Source: Chitinophaga varians
GTDB taxonomy: Bacteria > Bacteroidota > Bacteroidia > Chitinophagales > Chitinophagaceae
DNA length: 64,000 bases
Assembly (NCBI RefSeq): GCF_012641275.1
Contig: NZ_JABAIA010000001.1
Span: 1,116,001 to 1,180,000, forward strand
Reading direction: 5' to 3'
Part shown: piece by piece, positions 1-8,739 of the stretch
Layout of the letters: every line of letters begins with the position of its first letter
How positions within the stretch are numbered: the stretch's first letter is position 1
Notes under the pieces: generated by a model
What the model was told of the DNA's origin: nothing
Database searches by the model: none
What the model saw: the letters and a program-made list of their open reading frames with translations, nothing else
Made by a program: the position numbers and the translations under genes

Positions 1-291
1 ATAATCTACCGCGTCCAGCTCAAAACTTTTAACCGCATGTTCGGAGTAGGCGGTGGTAAAGATGGTCATAGGCGGCTGCGGCAGACTGGAAATAAAATCC
101 AGTCCGGAGATATCAGGCATTTTTATATCGAGGAAAAGCAGGTCTACCTTCTCTCTGCTCAGAAACTCCATCGCTTCATAAGCGTTGGTAAAATAGCCTT
201 TCATTTCCAGGAAGGGCACCATGGCAGCGTGATTTTTTATCACGGCCAGGGCCACTGGTTCATCATCAATTGCAATGGCGGCAAGCTTCAT
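1..291 (-). CDS. LytTR-type response regulator, N-terminal receiver domain (partial)
   Basis: The 97 visible residues form a CheY-like receiver domain: acidic pair at D9-D10, phospho-acceptor D55 in the motif LFLDIKMPD, the conserved T/S region FTTAYSEHA near residue 80 and the switch Lys in AVKSFELDAVDY near 88. The frame runs off the left edge, so the output domain is not seen. A LytTR DNA-binding domain is expected from the partner kinase type and from the FELDAVDY ending of the receiver, which is typical of that family. It lies 32 bases after the DUF4407 gene, in the same direction as that gene and the histidine kinase, so the three are probably one operon. It would be the cytoplasmic transcriptional output of the kinase. 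The start is the ATG at 291, the only one that keeps a complete receiver. Confidence 0.9.
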   Translation of the reverse strand, partial: MKLAAIAIDDEPVALAVIKNHAAMVPFLEMKGYFTNAYEAMEFLSREKVDLLFLDIKMPDISGLDFISSLPQPPMTIFTTAYSEHAVKSFELDAVDY

Positions 292-323
292 AACACTTCA
301 TTTTCCTGTAATAAGATAGGGAT

Positions 324-1529
324 TTACGAAATTCTACCGAGCAACAGGTCCTTTATCTGTTGCCACAAGTGGCGGTACTGCCGGTTTTCCCGGCGTTGCC
401 AGTCCTTTACGATGGCCGCAGCTTCTTCGCGGCGCAGTTCCCGGGTACTTTCAAACACTTCGTCCACAATTTCCTTGTCAGCTGTCAGCGCGGCCTCCTG
501 GTAATGCTGCAACAGCTCTTTGCCGGCTTCCGTTTCCAGCCTGGCGGCAGCGGTGCTCTGCGTAGTGGCGCTGGCCAGCCTTTCTTCGTATTCGCCTTTA
601 GGCATCAGTACCTTGCTGAGCAGTGGCATAATTTCTATCAGCGTGATGATAAATACGATGAGCCGGTACCGTTGCTGCAGGGCGGGGTGTTCATCCGTCA
701 GCTCGTGCAGGGCTTCTATCTGCGCCAGGAAACCATCTGTCAGCGTACCCTGGTAGATGGTTTCTTTCAGGCTGTCGGCGCTGTGCATGGCGGCCACCTG
801 CACCTGCAACTGTTGTTCCTTCGGCTCCCATTCGTGTTTCATGAGGGCCAGCTCTTCTTCTGACTTCATGTAGGCCGATTTTTTTACCTTGGCGATAGAA
901 GACTCCCCTATCCTGCCAGAGCCGCCGGTACCATCTGTTTCCTTGATGTAGGCGTCTTTATAAAATTTCAGTTCGCTTTCTTTTTGTTGCAGCTGCTGCC
1001 GGCCGCGGTCCAGCGACTGTTGCAGTTCCGCCCGCTGACCGGCATTCATGGCCGTCAGTTTTTTACGATAGGCATCGAGCTTGGTTTGTTTGCTCAGCTC
1101 CAGTTGGGCCGTAATATCTTTCTTAAACAACATCAGCACTACCGGCTGGGATATAAAAAGCCCGATGGTAACGGCCAGCAATAAACGAAATGCCACCGGC
1201 ATAAACCGCATATTACCGTTACCCCGGGACATGGCTGCTATCAGGGTCCTGTCGATGGACAGGATGGCGAAACCGAAGAATAACGCCAACGCCAGCACGA
1301 TCATATCATCTTTCACGATAGTGGAGAAAAAATATCCCCATGCCAGTGTGGCAAACATCCAGGTCACGAATACGGAGAGGCCGATGATACGGTACCGCTC
1401 TCTTTCTGTACGGCATTCTGCCAGGATATCAGCATCAGCGGCCGCCAGCCACCACAGGAACCGGGTGATGCCGTCTGGCGCCGGCAGCGGCTTTACTTCG
1501 TCTTTCGAATGGAGATCTTTCTTTAACAT
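324..1529 (-). CDS. DUF4407 family membrane protein
   Basis: A 401-residue protein recognised as DUF4407, a Bacteroidota-rich family of unknown function. By eye there are three hydrophobic segments near residues 46-71, 76-100 and 109-135. A long charged, Gln/Lys/Glu-rich region (about 140-265) follows and is probably coiled coil, then a fourth hydrophobic segment near 287-310 and a basic/acidic cytoplasmic tail. The short motif AILSIDRTLIAAM in the second segment resembles the family core. It starts 8 bases after the kinase stop and precedes the response regulator by 32 bases, so it sits inside a two-component operon. An accessory or sensory role next to the kinase is inferred only from that position. 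No catalytic residues were recognised. Confidence 0.8.
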   Translation of the reverse strand: MLKKDLHSKDEVKPLPAPDGITRFLWWLAAADADILAECRTERERYRIIGLSVFVTWMFATLAWGYFFSTIVKDDMIVLALALFFGFAILSIDRTLIAAMSRGNGNMRFMPVAFRLLLAVTIGLFISQPVVLMLFKKDITAQLELSKQTKLDAYRKKLTAMNAGQRAELQQSLDRGRQQLQQKESELKFYKDAYIKETDGTGGSGRIGESSIAKVKKSAYMKSEEELALMKHEWEPKEQQLQVQVAAMHSADSLKETIYQGTLTDGFLAQIEALHELTDEHPALQQRYRLIVFIITLIEIMPLLSKVLMPKGEYEERLASATTQSTAAARLETEAGKELLQHYQEAALTADKEIVDEVFESTRELRREEAAAIVKDWQRRENRQYRHLWQQIKDLLLGRIS

Positions 1530-1537
1530 CTTACAAA

Positions 1538-3049
1538 TTAATCTTTAACATCTATGGTCAGGTGTACAAAAAATTCAGTCGTCGTATGCCGTATGCTTAA
1601 CTCATGGCGGTTAGGATACAGCAGTGCCAGTCTTTCTTTCACATTGTTGAGCCCAATGCCCATGCTGTCGCGCTCAGGATCATTCTCCGGGCGCTGATGC
1701 ACGCTGTTGTATACATCGAAGAAAAGTTGTTCGCTGTTGCAGCTGAGTGAAATCACGATGCGTGACCGGTTACGCAGGCTGATACCGTGTTTGAATGCAT
1801 TTTCCACGAACGGAATGAGCAACATCGGCGCTATTTCGTGCTGGCACTGGCTGTCATCAATATTCACTTCGATCAGGATATCAGGGGAAGACATCACCCG
1901 CAACCGTTGCAGATCGATATAGTTTTGCAGGTACGCCACTTCTTTGTCTAACGGTATTTTAGTCAGATGGTTATCATGCAGCATAAACCGCATCATATCG
2001 CCGAGCTTCTGGATACCTTCGCTGGTGCGTGGTGCTTCTTCCTGTAAAGCAGTGCCATATAAGGTATTCAGCGCATTGAACAAAAAGTGGGGATTGATCT
2101 GCGCCCGCAGGAAATCCAGGTTGGCGGCGGAGTGGCCCAGCGCCGTCTGCAATTTTTTTACGGTGGTCACCTGCTTCTGCCGGGACATATAAAGAAACCA
2201 GGTAACCGGCAGCACAATACCTATGCATATGAGCACCCCAAAAACGATCAGGGGCACGAATGTACCGGCGCCACCATGGCGGATAGCCCTGATGATCAGG
2301 CCCATCAGGAAGTTTGTCCCCAGCACCAGCAGCGCAACATCCCGGATCATTACACGCTGGTTGTGATGTACGAGTTTAAAATCCGGGATGATTTTATAAT
2401 AAAGGATGAAAGCAACACTAATGATAATGGGCCCGAAGTAGAACATCAACCAGAAAGCATCCCTGGAATCACTGAAAACAAGCGCCATAATGGCCAGCAG
2501 TATACCGGAGATGATCAACACCTCACGGGCTATTTTCCGGTAGTGGGGATTGAGAAGTATGCGCTCATGCAGATAGTTAAAATAGGTCTGCTTCAGAAAA
2601 TAATACACGACATATAACACCCCGCTGAAGATCATGGTAATGAAAGCCGATTTCGCAAAATGTGTATGAGCTCCCTGTACCGTGCTATACACACCGAACA
2701 GGTATCCGTTGTAATAAGACCCGGCGATCATCATCCCCAGGAAAAATATTAATCCTGTCAGCGCCAGCAGGGAAATACCGCCCCACCATCTTTTCTGCTC
2801 CAGGAAACGGGGAACGATCACAAAATTTACCGCCAGGAAACTGACATACACCAGCACAATACGCGCCATAGACGGCAGCAGGTAATGGATATAATAGTCA
2901 AACACCTGATCGTACCGGGCGAATTTTCGTCCATAGATTTGCTGTAACTCAAACACATTGTAGATAACACTGGGATAGAGCAGGCCAAACAAAAGCAGCA
3001 GGGCCAACCCTGATGCCAAACCAAACTCTAATTTCCTGTACTGGTCCAT
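1538..3049 (-). CDS. LytS/YehU-type sensor histidine kinase (His_kinase, PF06580)
   Basis: A 503-residue membrane kinase. The N-terminal half (about 15-290) holds roughly eight hydrophobic segments and no large periplasmic domain. It is followed by the His_kinase core with the phospho-acceptor His near 321 in INPHFLFNALNTLYG, then the ATPase region with the N-box PFVENAFKHG and the G-box GIGLNNVKERL. These motifs define the LytS/YehU class, which signals to LytTR regulators; the receiver at the left edge fits that partner. The signal is unknown, and a sensor made mostly of membrane helices suggests detection within or at the membrane. It is probably the first gene of the minus-strand operon, since upstream of it lies a divergent intergenic region. 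Confidence 0.93.
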   Translation of the reverse strand: MDQYRKLEFGLASGLALLLLFGLLYPSVIYNVFELQQIYGRKFARYDQVFDYYIHYLLPSMARIVLVYVSFLAVNFVIVPRFLEQKRWWGGISLLALTGLIFFLGMMIAGSYYNGYLFGVYSTVQGAHTHFAKSAFITMIFSGVLYVVYYFLKQTYFNYLHERILLNPHYRKIAREVLIISGILLAIMALVFSDSRDAFWLMFYFGPIIISVAFILYYKIIPDFKLVHHNQRVMIRDVALLVLGTNFLMGLIIRAIRHGGAGTFVPLIVFGVLICIGIVLPVTWFLYMSRQKQVTTVKKLQTALGHSAANLDFLRAQINPHFLFNALNTLYGTALQEEAPRTSEGIQKLGDMMRFMLHDNHLTKIPLDKEVAYLQNYIDLQRLRVMSSPDILIEVNIDDSQCQHEIAPMLLIPFVENAFKHGISLRNRSRIVISLSCNSEQLFFDVYNSVHQRPENDPERDSMGIGLNNVKERLALLYPNRHELSIRHTTTEFFVHLTIDVKD

Positions 3050-3176
3050 AAGCGGGAATATTTACAGCAATATTAGCCATTGAAAAGGTGCAGCCGGCCA
3101 AAATGGGATGAAAAGGCCGGATTATGGGATGAATCCTGATCTTTTTATTATTTTCAGGACTTCAAATTTACACCTT

Positions 3177-3584
3177 ATGAAAACATCCAACAGAAGAAAA
3201 TTTCTCGGCACCGCCGCAGCCTTATGTGCAGGCAGCGCCGCAGCCGCTATGCCACTGCCCGCCGGCAACCGTAAATTCCCTATTGTACACCATGTGTTTT
3301 TCTGGCTGAAAAACCCCGGGTCTACTGCTGACCGCGATAAACTGGTAGAAGGCATTAAAACGCTCTCCGGTATTCCAGCTGTAGGCCAACTGCATGTGGG
3401 TATTGTTGCCGGCACGGAAAAACGGGACGTGGTAGATGCCAGCTGGGCCGTATCTGAACTGATTTTCTTCCGGGACCTGGCCTCGCAGGCCGCATATCAG
3501 ACCCATCCCATTCACCTCGATTTCGTTAAAAACTACAGTTCACTGTGGGAAAAGGTGGTTGTATACGATATGCAGGAAGTATAA
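3177..3584 (+). CDS. Dabb (stress-responsive alpha/beta barrel) domain protein with Tat-like leader
   Basis: I chose the ATG at 3177 (135 residues) because it gives an N-terminal leader with twin arginines (NRRKFLGTAAALCAG) typical of Tat export; the longer frame upstream has no such logic. After the leader the protein is a single Dabb domain, with HHVFFWLKNP at the first strand, a central GIPAVGQLHVG stretch and the conserved HPIHLDFV near the C terminus. Dabb proteins are small ferredoxin-like dimers; some are stress-induced, others act as cyclases or EthD-like enzymes, and the substrate here cannot be told. The gene is 12 bases upstream of the DinB-like gene and probably co-transcribed with it. 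Confidence 0.82.
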   Translation: MKTSNRRKFLGTAAALCAGSAAAAMPLPAGNRKFPIVHHVFFWLKNPGSTADRDKLVEGIKTLSGIPAVGQLHVGIVAGTEKRDVVDASWAVSELIFFRDLASQAAYQTHPIHLDFVKNYSSLWEKVVVYDMQEV

Positions 3585-3596
3585 AACACCTATATC

Positions 3597-4091
3597 ATGG
3601 CAACAGAATACTGGATGCAGGGACCTGTAGCGGGCATCCCTGCTCTGCTGCAACCGGTGGCCCATGCGCTGTTACAGGCACGGGCCGAAATCAACGCGCT
3701 GATGAACGGCTTCCCCGAAGACCGGCTGTGGGAACAGCCCGCGGGGGTGGCTGCTCCCGGCTTTCACCTGCAACACCTGCGGGGCGTGCTGGACAGACTC
3801 TTCACCTATGCCCGGGGAGAATTCCTGTCACCACAACAACTGGAGGAACTGGCCGCAGAAGGTAAGCCCGCCGCTACGGCTACAGTCCTGCTGGAAGCAT
3901 TCAGCCAGCAGGTGGACAAAGCGCTGGCACAGCTGTCGCAGACAGATCCCGCCACACTGAATGATTTCAGGGGCGTAGGCCGCAAACAGCTGCCGTCTAC
4001 GGTACAGGGACTGCTGTTCCATGCCGCGGAGCATACGATGCGGCATACGGGGCAGTTATTGGTGACGGTAAGAATCCTTGGTTCTTCTTAG
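3597..4091 (+). CDS. DinB family protein (putative metal-dependent)
   Basis: A 164-residue protein with the DinB/YfiT four-helix layout. Candidate metal ligands are H57 and H60 in HLQHLRG and H142, H146 and H150 in FHAAEHTMRH, matching the spaced histidines of the family. DinB-superfamily proteins include thiol-dependent transferases (bacillithiol, mycothiol, maleylpyruvate isomerase) and many uncharacterised members; Bacteroidota often carry several. No signal peptide is visible, so it should be cytoplasmic, unlike the exported Dabb protein just upstream. Function beyond the superfamily is not assignable. Confidence 0.8.
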   Translation: MATEYWMQGPVAGIPALLQPVAHALLQARAEINALMNGFPEDRLWEQPAGVAAPGFHLQHLRGVLDRLFTYARGEFLSPQQLEELAAEGKPAATATVLLEAFSQQVDKALAQLSQTDPATLNDFRGVGRKQLPSTVQGLLFHAAEHTMRHTGQLLVTVRILGSS

Positions 4092-4408
4092 TTCTTCTGC
4101 CTCTGACCAAGGTGTACTAACCGTTTTATAGATATTGAAAAGCCGATCACCGTCGCCCCAAAAATGCCGATAAGGTAACGTTGGCGGATACACTCTCTGC
4201 AATTAACAAACAAGCTATCAGCAGCCAGGTAGGTTTGATCATGGCCGATAGAAGTCTGCATGCTTTTAAAAGTTAAATAATAAAAACAACCTTCCGGTGC
4301 AACAGGGGCTGGTACAATCAGGGATACTTTATTAATTTTAGTCCACCGGCGGCACAGTCATGTGTTGCCCGCAATCAAAATCCGTATCCAAAATCGCAAA
4401 TTTGCTTT
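4092..4408. other. Intergenic region with a possible decayed reading frame
   Basis: 317 bases without a recognisable complete gene. The left part holds the possible gene remnant listed separately. The right part is AT-richer and presumably carries the promoter of the gamma-glutamyltransferase-like gene. No clear terminator or TAnnTTTG box stood out. Confidence 0.5.
4139..4276 (+). pseudogene. Possible C-terminal remnant of a gene
   Basis: An open frame of 45 codons with no start codon near its beginning runs from just after a TGA at 4136 to a TAA at 4274. Its translation (for example VTLADTLSAINKQAI and GLIMADRSLHAFKS) has a balanced, protein-like composition. It may be the tail of a decayed gene, or chance. 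The source family is not recognised. Confidence 0.2.
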
Positions 4409-6334
4409 ATGAGACATCTTCTTTTATGGCTGGCCGCCGGCCTTATCTGGACCGGCGTACAGGCGCAACAAACGCAGAAGCCGCCACTACACGGAAAAAA
4501 CTGGATGGCCGTTACCGGTAAACCGCTGGCCGCCACTGCCGGCGCCATGATCTTCCAGCGGGGCGGTAACGCCGTAGACGCCGCCTGCGCCATGCTGGCA
4601 GCTACCTGTACCATGTGGGACGTATTAAGCTGGGGTGGAGAAACACAGGCATTGATCTACAATCCCAAAACCGGGAAGGTGATAGCCATCAATGCGCTGG
4701 GCGTAGCGCCCACCGGCGCCACACCGGAATTTTTCAAATCGAAAGGATATGATTTTCCACCGGAATACGGTCCGCTGGCGGCTGTTACCCCCGGCACCGC
4801 AGGCGGTCTATGTTATATGCTGGCACAATATGGCACCATGAGCCTCAAAGAAGTGCTGGCCCCCGCTATGGACATGGCTTCCGGCTATCCCATAGAAGCA
4901 CAGACGGCCAACAGCATAGAACGCGGCAAAAAATATATCCAGCAATGGCCTTACAGCAAAGCCGTCTTCCTGACACATCCCGGTGAAAAAAGAGAAGCCC
5001 CCGAAGCAGGGGAAATGTTCGTTCAGAAAGACCTGCTGGCCACACTCACCAAAATGGTGGAAGCCGAACAGGAAGCACTGAAAAAACATAAAAACCGCAA
5101 AGAAGCCATCATGGCGGCATATGACCGGTTCTACAAAGGAGATATCGCGAAGGAGTTTGTACGCGGCTGCCAGGAACAGGGCGGCCTTATCACCCTCGAA
5201 GACCTGGCACGCTGGAAACCGATAGAAGAAACACCGCTGCATGTCAACTATCGCGGCATTGACGTATACAAATTGCAGGAATGGACACAAGGACCGATGT
5301 TGCTGCAAAGCCTCAATATCCTCGAGAACTTCGACCTCAAAGCAATGGGCTATAATTCTCCGCAATACATCCATACGCTTTACCAGACGATGAACCTCAC
5401 TTTTGCGGACCGCGATTTTTATTATGGCGACCCATATTTCAATAAGAACAGGGCTATCGAAGGACTGCTGCATAAAGACTATGCAAAAGCGCGGGCCAAA
5501 CAAATACTGCCTGACCGCAACGATGCTGCCGCCGGTCCGGGCGATCCGTATCCTTATATCGGTAAAACCAACCCCTATCTGCATTTCCTCGAAGAACGCA
5601 AAGGTTACATGGACACCACCAACGGCCGCAAGCCCGGTGGTTTTGTGCCCAAACACGATGCTACCACTTTCAGGGCCGGAACAGACCAGCTGTACGCACA
5701 ACAGGCGGCAGACAGTGCCTACCACGACCGCCTGTGGCGCGGCACCACCAGCGTGGAAGCAGCCGACAAAGACGGATGGGTGGTATCTATTACGCCCAGC
5801 GGTGGCTGGCTGCCCGCATGCATCGCAGGCCGTACCGGTATCGGCATGAGCCAGCGCCTGCAGAGCTTTGTGCTGGATTCCGCCATCTGCCCGTTTAACG
5901 TGATAGCACCCGGCAAAAGGCCACGCGTTACCCTTACGCCGTCCATGGCGTTGAAAGACGGTAAACCGTTCCTCTCCTTTGCCGTACAGGGCGGCGATAC
6001 GCAGGACCAGAACCTGTTACAGTTCTTCCTGAATGTCGTGGATTTTGGCATGACCGTGCAGCAGGCCACTGAAGCGGCCAATATCAATACCAACCAGTTA
6101 TGGCTGTCACTCGGCGGCAGTAAGGTCAGCGATCGTATGCCGCGGCCGGGAAGCCTTTTGCTCAACAGCAATACGCCCGAAAAAACGCGCAGCATACTGG
6201 AAGGCATGGGATATCACCTCAGTTTTGAACAACGTACCAGTGGTCCCATCAATGCTATTTACCTGGACCGCAAGCATGGCACCCTGTGGGGAGGCAGCAG
6301 CAACCATGGAGAAGATTATGGAATAGGCTGGTAA
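4409..6334 (+). CDS. Gamma-glutamyltransferase-like (Ntn-hydrolase) secreted protein
   Basis: A 641-residue protein with a signal peptide (MRHLLLWLAAGLIWTGVQAQ). It has the GGT fold signature: early GGNAVDAACAM, the region LAAVTPGTAGGL, and a predicted autoprocessing/nucleophile Thr near T446 in RGTTSVEAADKDGW. The family is translated as one chain and self-cleaves before this Thr into large and small subunits. The small subunit keeps VTLTPSMALKDGKPFLSFAVQGGDTQ, equivalent to the TxxPS...GSPGG region. It differs from classical glutathione-cleaving GGTs just after the nucleophile (SVEAAD rather than HxSVVD), and PSGGWLPACIAGRTG replaces the usual N-rich stretch, so the true substrate may not be glutathione. 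Periplasmic location is likely. It stands alone and ends in a strong terminator. Confidence 0.85.
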   Translation: MRHLLLWLAAGLIWTGVQAQQTQKPPLHGKNWMAVTGKPLAATAGAMIFQRGGNAVDAACAMLAATCTMWDVLSWGGETQALIYNPKTGKVIAINALGVAPTGATPEFFKSKGYDFPPEYGPLAAVTPGTAGGLCYMLAQYGTMSLKEVLAPAMDMASGYPIEAQTANSIERGKKYIQQWPYSKAVFLTHPGEKREAPEAGEMFVQKDLLATLTKMVEAEQEALKKHKNRKEAIMAAYDRFYKGDIAKEFVRGCQEQGGLITLEDLARWKPIEETPLHVNYRGIDVYKLQEWTQGPMLLQSLNILENFDLKAMGYNSPQYIHTLYQTMNLTFADRDFYYGDPYFNKNRAIEGLLHKDYAKARAKQILPDRNDAAAGPGDPYPYIGKTNPYLHFLEERKGYMDTTNGRKPGGFVPKHDATTFRAGTDQLYAQQAADSAYHDRLWRGTTSVEAADKDGWVVSITPSGGWLPACIAGRTGIGMSQRLQSFVLDSAICPFNVIAPGKRPRVTLTPSMALKDGKPFLSFAVQGGDTQDQNLLQFFLNVVDFGMTVQQATEAANINTNQLWLSLGGSKVSDRMPRPGSLLLNSNTPEKTRSILEGMGYHLSFEQRTSGPINAIYLDRKHGTLWGGSSNHGEDYGIGW

Positions 6335-6349
6335 TACCACATTGTAAAA

Positions 6350-6396
6350 AAAAGAAGAGGCTGTATCATAAAATAAATGATGTAGCCTCTTCTTTT
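6350..6396 (+). terminator. Intrinsic terminator after the GGT-like gene
   Basis: A 13-base perfect stem (AAAAGAAGAGGCT with its complement) encloses a partly paired GTATCAT/ATGATGT inner stem and runs into T residues. It lies 15 bases after the stop codon. Confidence 0.85.
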
Positions 6397-6505
6397 TATC
6401 GATATATTTTATCGATTTGAAATAAACATTAAAAAATCAATATCTTTTTGCAGTTCCACTTTTTCCTCCCTGCTTATAAATCTTTTCTAACGTAACTTTA
6501 GACCA

Positions 6506-7354
6506 ATGATGCAGGTACAACAGCATATCCCAAAATATCCGCTATGCAACTTTATTCAACACATCGTTTACGTAAGCGGCGCATTACCGATCCCTTACCT
6601 GCGGGAACTACCGCAGGGGGGGATAAATCTGGTGATTGAGCTGAATGAAAATGCTGTAAATACTGTCTATCCGGAAATAATGATGGGCAGTAAGAAGGTG
6701 GTAAAGAATGCCTGGATCTCCGGCACGCAGAAACAGGCCATTATGTACAAAAACAATCCGAATTCTACTATCATGGGGATCCGCTTTACGGCCGGTGGTT
6801 TTTTTTCGCTGACCAGGATCCCTGTAGCAGTATTGGATAAGGTGGGTATTGAAGCAGAAGAGGTTTTCGGAAGTTCCTTTATGCGGTTACATGAACAATT
6901 GCTCAATGCCAGTTCCTTTGCTGAAAGAGTTGCAATGATTGAGCGCTATTTTTTACAATATTCGGTGGAGGAGAATATGGGCGATCATATTGTGAAATTT
7001 ATAAACCAGCATATAGACAAGCCTCTCGACTGGTTAATACAAAAATCGGGTTATTCACAAAAACATGTCATACATCTGCTTAAAACATATACCGGCTTTT
7101 CCCCCAAATACCTGCAAAGGATCCATCGATTAAATCAGGTGGTGACAGAAATTCAAAGGAATAAAGACCATATTGACTGGTTTGCCATCATTCATCGGTA
7201 TGGCTATTTTGATCAGGCCCATTTTATAAAGGACTTCTCCCATTTTACAGGTTTAAAACCAATGGAATATCTGGGATCGCAATTGGCATTGGACGCAAAT
7301 AAGCTGGTCCCCGATGTGATTCTGCAAATTCCTGATGACGGTGGTACGGAGTGA
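6506..7354 (+). CDS. AraC family transcriptional regulator (DUF6597-type N-terminus)
   Basis: A 282-residue regulator. The N-terminal half (1-140) resembles the DUF6597 sensor-like domain, including MMGSKKVVKNAWISGTQ and IMGIRFTAGGFFSLT. The C-terminal part (about 160-265) is an AraC-type double helix-turn-helix: KPLDWLIQKSGYSQKHVIHLL for the first and the signature RYGYFDQAHFIKDFSHFTGL with the following P-x-Y/E for the second. It precedes the epoxide hydrolase gene by 93 bases in the same direction and may control it. The ligand is unknown. The annotated start (ATGATG) is supported by lack of any in-frame upstream ATG with coding character. Confidence 0.88.
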   Translation: MMQVQQHIPKYPLCNFIQHIVYVSGALPIPYLRELPQGGINLVIELNENAVNTVYPEIMMGSKKVVKNAWISGTQKQAIMYKNNPNSTIMGIRFTAGGFFSLTRIPVAVLDKVGIEAEEVFGSSFMRLHEQLLNASSFAERVAMIERYFLQYSVEENMGDHIVKFINQHIDKPLDWLIQKSGYSQKHVIHLLKTYTGFSPKYLQRIHRLNQVVTEIQRNKDHIDWFAIIHRYGYFDQAHFIKDFSHFTGLKPMEYLGSQLALDANKLVPDVILQIPDDGGTE

Positions 7355-7414
7355 TACTTATCGCTGACTGGCCGATAGGTAAATTTTTTACAATGTGGGG
7401 GAGTCGCTGTTTTC

Positions 7415-7422
7415 TACCTTTG
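7415..7422 (+). promoter_or_regulatory. Candidate Bacteroidota -7 box (TACCTTTG)
   Basis: TACCTTTG matches the TAnnTTTG consensus of the Bacteroidota primary sigma factor and lies 25 bases before the epoxide hydrolase ATG. No clear TTTG -33 element was seen at the right distance. Confidence 0.45.
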
Positions 7423-7447
7423 TTTCAACAAAATAAATACAACAATT

Positions 7448-8602
7448 ATGAAATCCTTTAAGATCGACGTACCGCAAGAAGTATTAAACGATTTATCTGT
7501 AAGATTAAAGCAGACCAGATGGACGGATGAACCTGAAAATGCCGGCTGGAATTACGGCACCAACCCCGGGTACTTACGTGAACTGGTGAACTATTGGCAG
7601 ACAGCGTACGATTGGAGGACCCATGAAGCGGAGATCAACAAATTCCCTCAATACAAAACCGAGATCGACGGGACCACCATTCATTTTATCTATGTAAAAG
7701 GCCATGGAAAAAAGACGTCCCCTCTCATCCTGAGCCATGGGTGGCCCGACTCCTTCTACCGGTTTATCAAGATCATTCCTATGCTGACCGGGGCACCAGA
7801 CAGCGACCACGCTTATGACCTGGTAATCCCTTCCATACCCGGTTTTGGCTTCTCTGAGCAAACGGCTTTAAATTCCGATAAGACAGCTATCCTGTTTAAT
7901 AAGCTGATGACGGAAGTATTGGGCTATTCCAGCTATTTTGCCGCAGGGGGGGATATGGGCACTTTGATTACAAAATCGCTCGCGGTGCAATTCCCAGACA
8001 AGGTGAAAGCAATTCATCTGACGGATGTTGGCTATCCTGAAGGCCACGAAGACTGGAGCACAATGACTCCCGCAGAACAGGCGTTCGGACAGCAAATACA
8101 ACATTGGTTCTTTACAGAAGGGGCGTTTAATATGATCCAGTCAACCAAACCGCAAACCCTCGGTTATGCCCTCAACGATAGCCCGGTTGGCCTGGCATCG
8201 TGGATAATTGAAAAATTTTATGCCTGGAGTGACAACGGCGGCAATCTGGAAAACAGTTTCACAAAAGATGAATTGATTACCAACATCATGATTTACTGGG
8301 TAAGCCAATCGATCAATTCAACGATAAGGACATATGCCGAAAATGCACGCGCGACATATATGGGCGGGTTACAATCTTCCCAAAAGGTGGAGGTACCAAC
8401 AGGAGTATCCCTTTTTCCAAAAGAAGCCCAGTTCCCACTGGAATGGGCACAAAGGAAGGCAAATGTCGTAAGCTTTAATGTAATGAATAAGGGAGGTCAT
8501 TTTGCTGCCATGGAACAGCCGGAAGTTTATGCCGGAGAGCTTGCCCGGTACTTTGGGGAAACTATAACCGGAAAACATCCAGCCATGGCAACAACGGCCT
8601 GA
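7448..8602 (+). CDS. Epoxide hydrolase family protein (EHN + alpha/beta hydrolase)
   Basis: A 384-residue protein with the epoxide hydrolase N-terminal (EHN) domain in the first about 110 residues, including VRLKQTRWTDEPENAGW and WRTHEAEINKFPQY. An alpha/beta-hydrolase core follows. The oxyanion motif HGWPDSFYRF is at about 98, the predicted nucleophile Asp is D169 in AAGGDMGTLIT (G-G-D-x-G elbow) and the catalytic His is near H351 in NKGGHFAAMEQPE. The conserved IPGFGFS is also present. Family members open epoxides by a covalent Asp ester; the physiological substrate here is unknown. There is no signal peptide, so it is cytoplasmic. It follows the AraC gene and ends in a bidirectional terminator. 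Confidence 0.9.
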   Translation: MKSFKIDVPQEVLNDLSVRLKQTRWTDEPENAGWNYGTNPGYLRELVNYWQTAYDWRTHEAEINKFPQYKTEIDGTTIHFIYVKGHGKKTSPLILSHGWPDSFYRFIKIIPMLTGAPDSDHAYDLVIPSIPGFGFSEQTALNSDKTAILFNKLMTEVLGYSSYFAAGGDMGTLITKSLAVQFPDKVKAIHLTDVGYPEGHEDWSTMTPAEQAFGQQIQHWFFTEGAFNMIQSTKPQTLGYALNDSPVGLASWIIEKFYAWSDNGGNLENSFTKDELITNIMIYWVSQSINSTIRTYAENARATYMGGLQSSQKVEVPTGVSLFPKEAQFPLEWAQRKANVVSFNVMNKGGHFAAMEQPEVYAGELARYFGETITGKHPAMATTA

Positions 8603-8683
8603 TGTGTAACAGTTCAAACGATAGTAATGGAAAAAGAGGGCGACAGGCCCCCCCTGCCCGCTTAGAATACCTTTAAAATGTAG

Positions 8684-8719
8684 AAAAGGCCGTATCACTT
8701 ATTTATGATACGGCCTTTT
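8684..8719. terminator. Bidirectional intrinsic terminator
   Basis: A perfect 14-base stem (AAAAGGCCGTATCA and its complement) with an 8-base loop is followed by a T run on the plus strand and begins after A residues, so it can serve both the epoxide hydrolase gene and the converging minus-strand gene. Confidence 0.88.
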
Positions 8720-8739
8720 CTTTTTTTTATGCGAAACAA

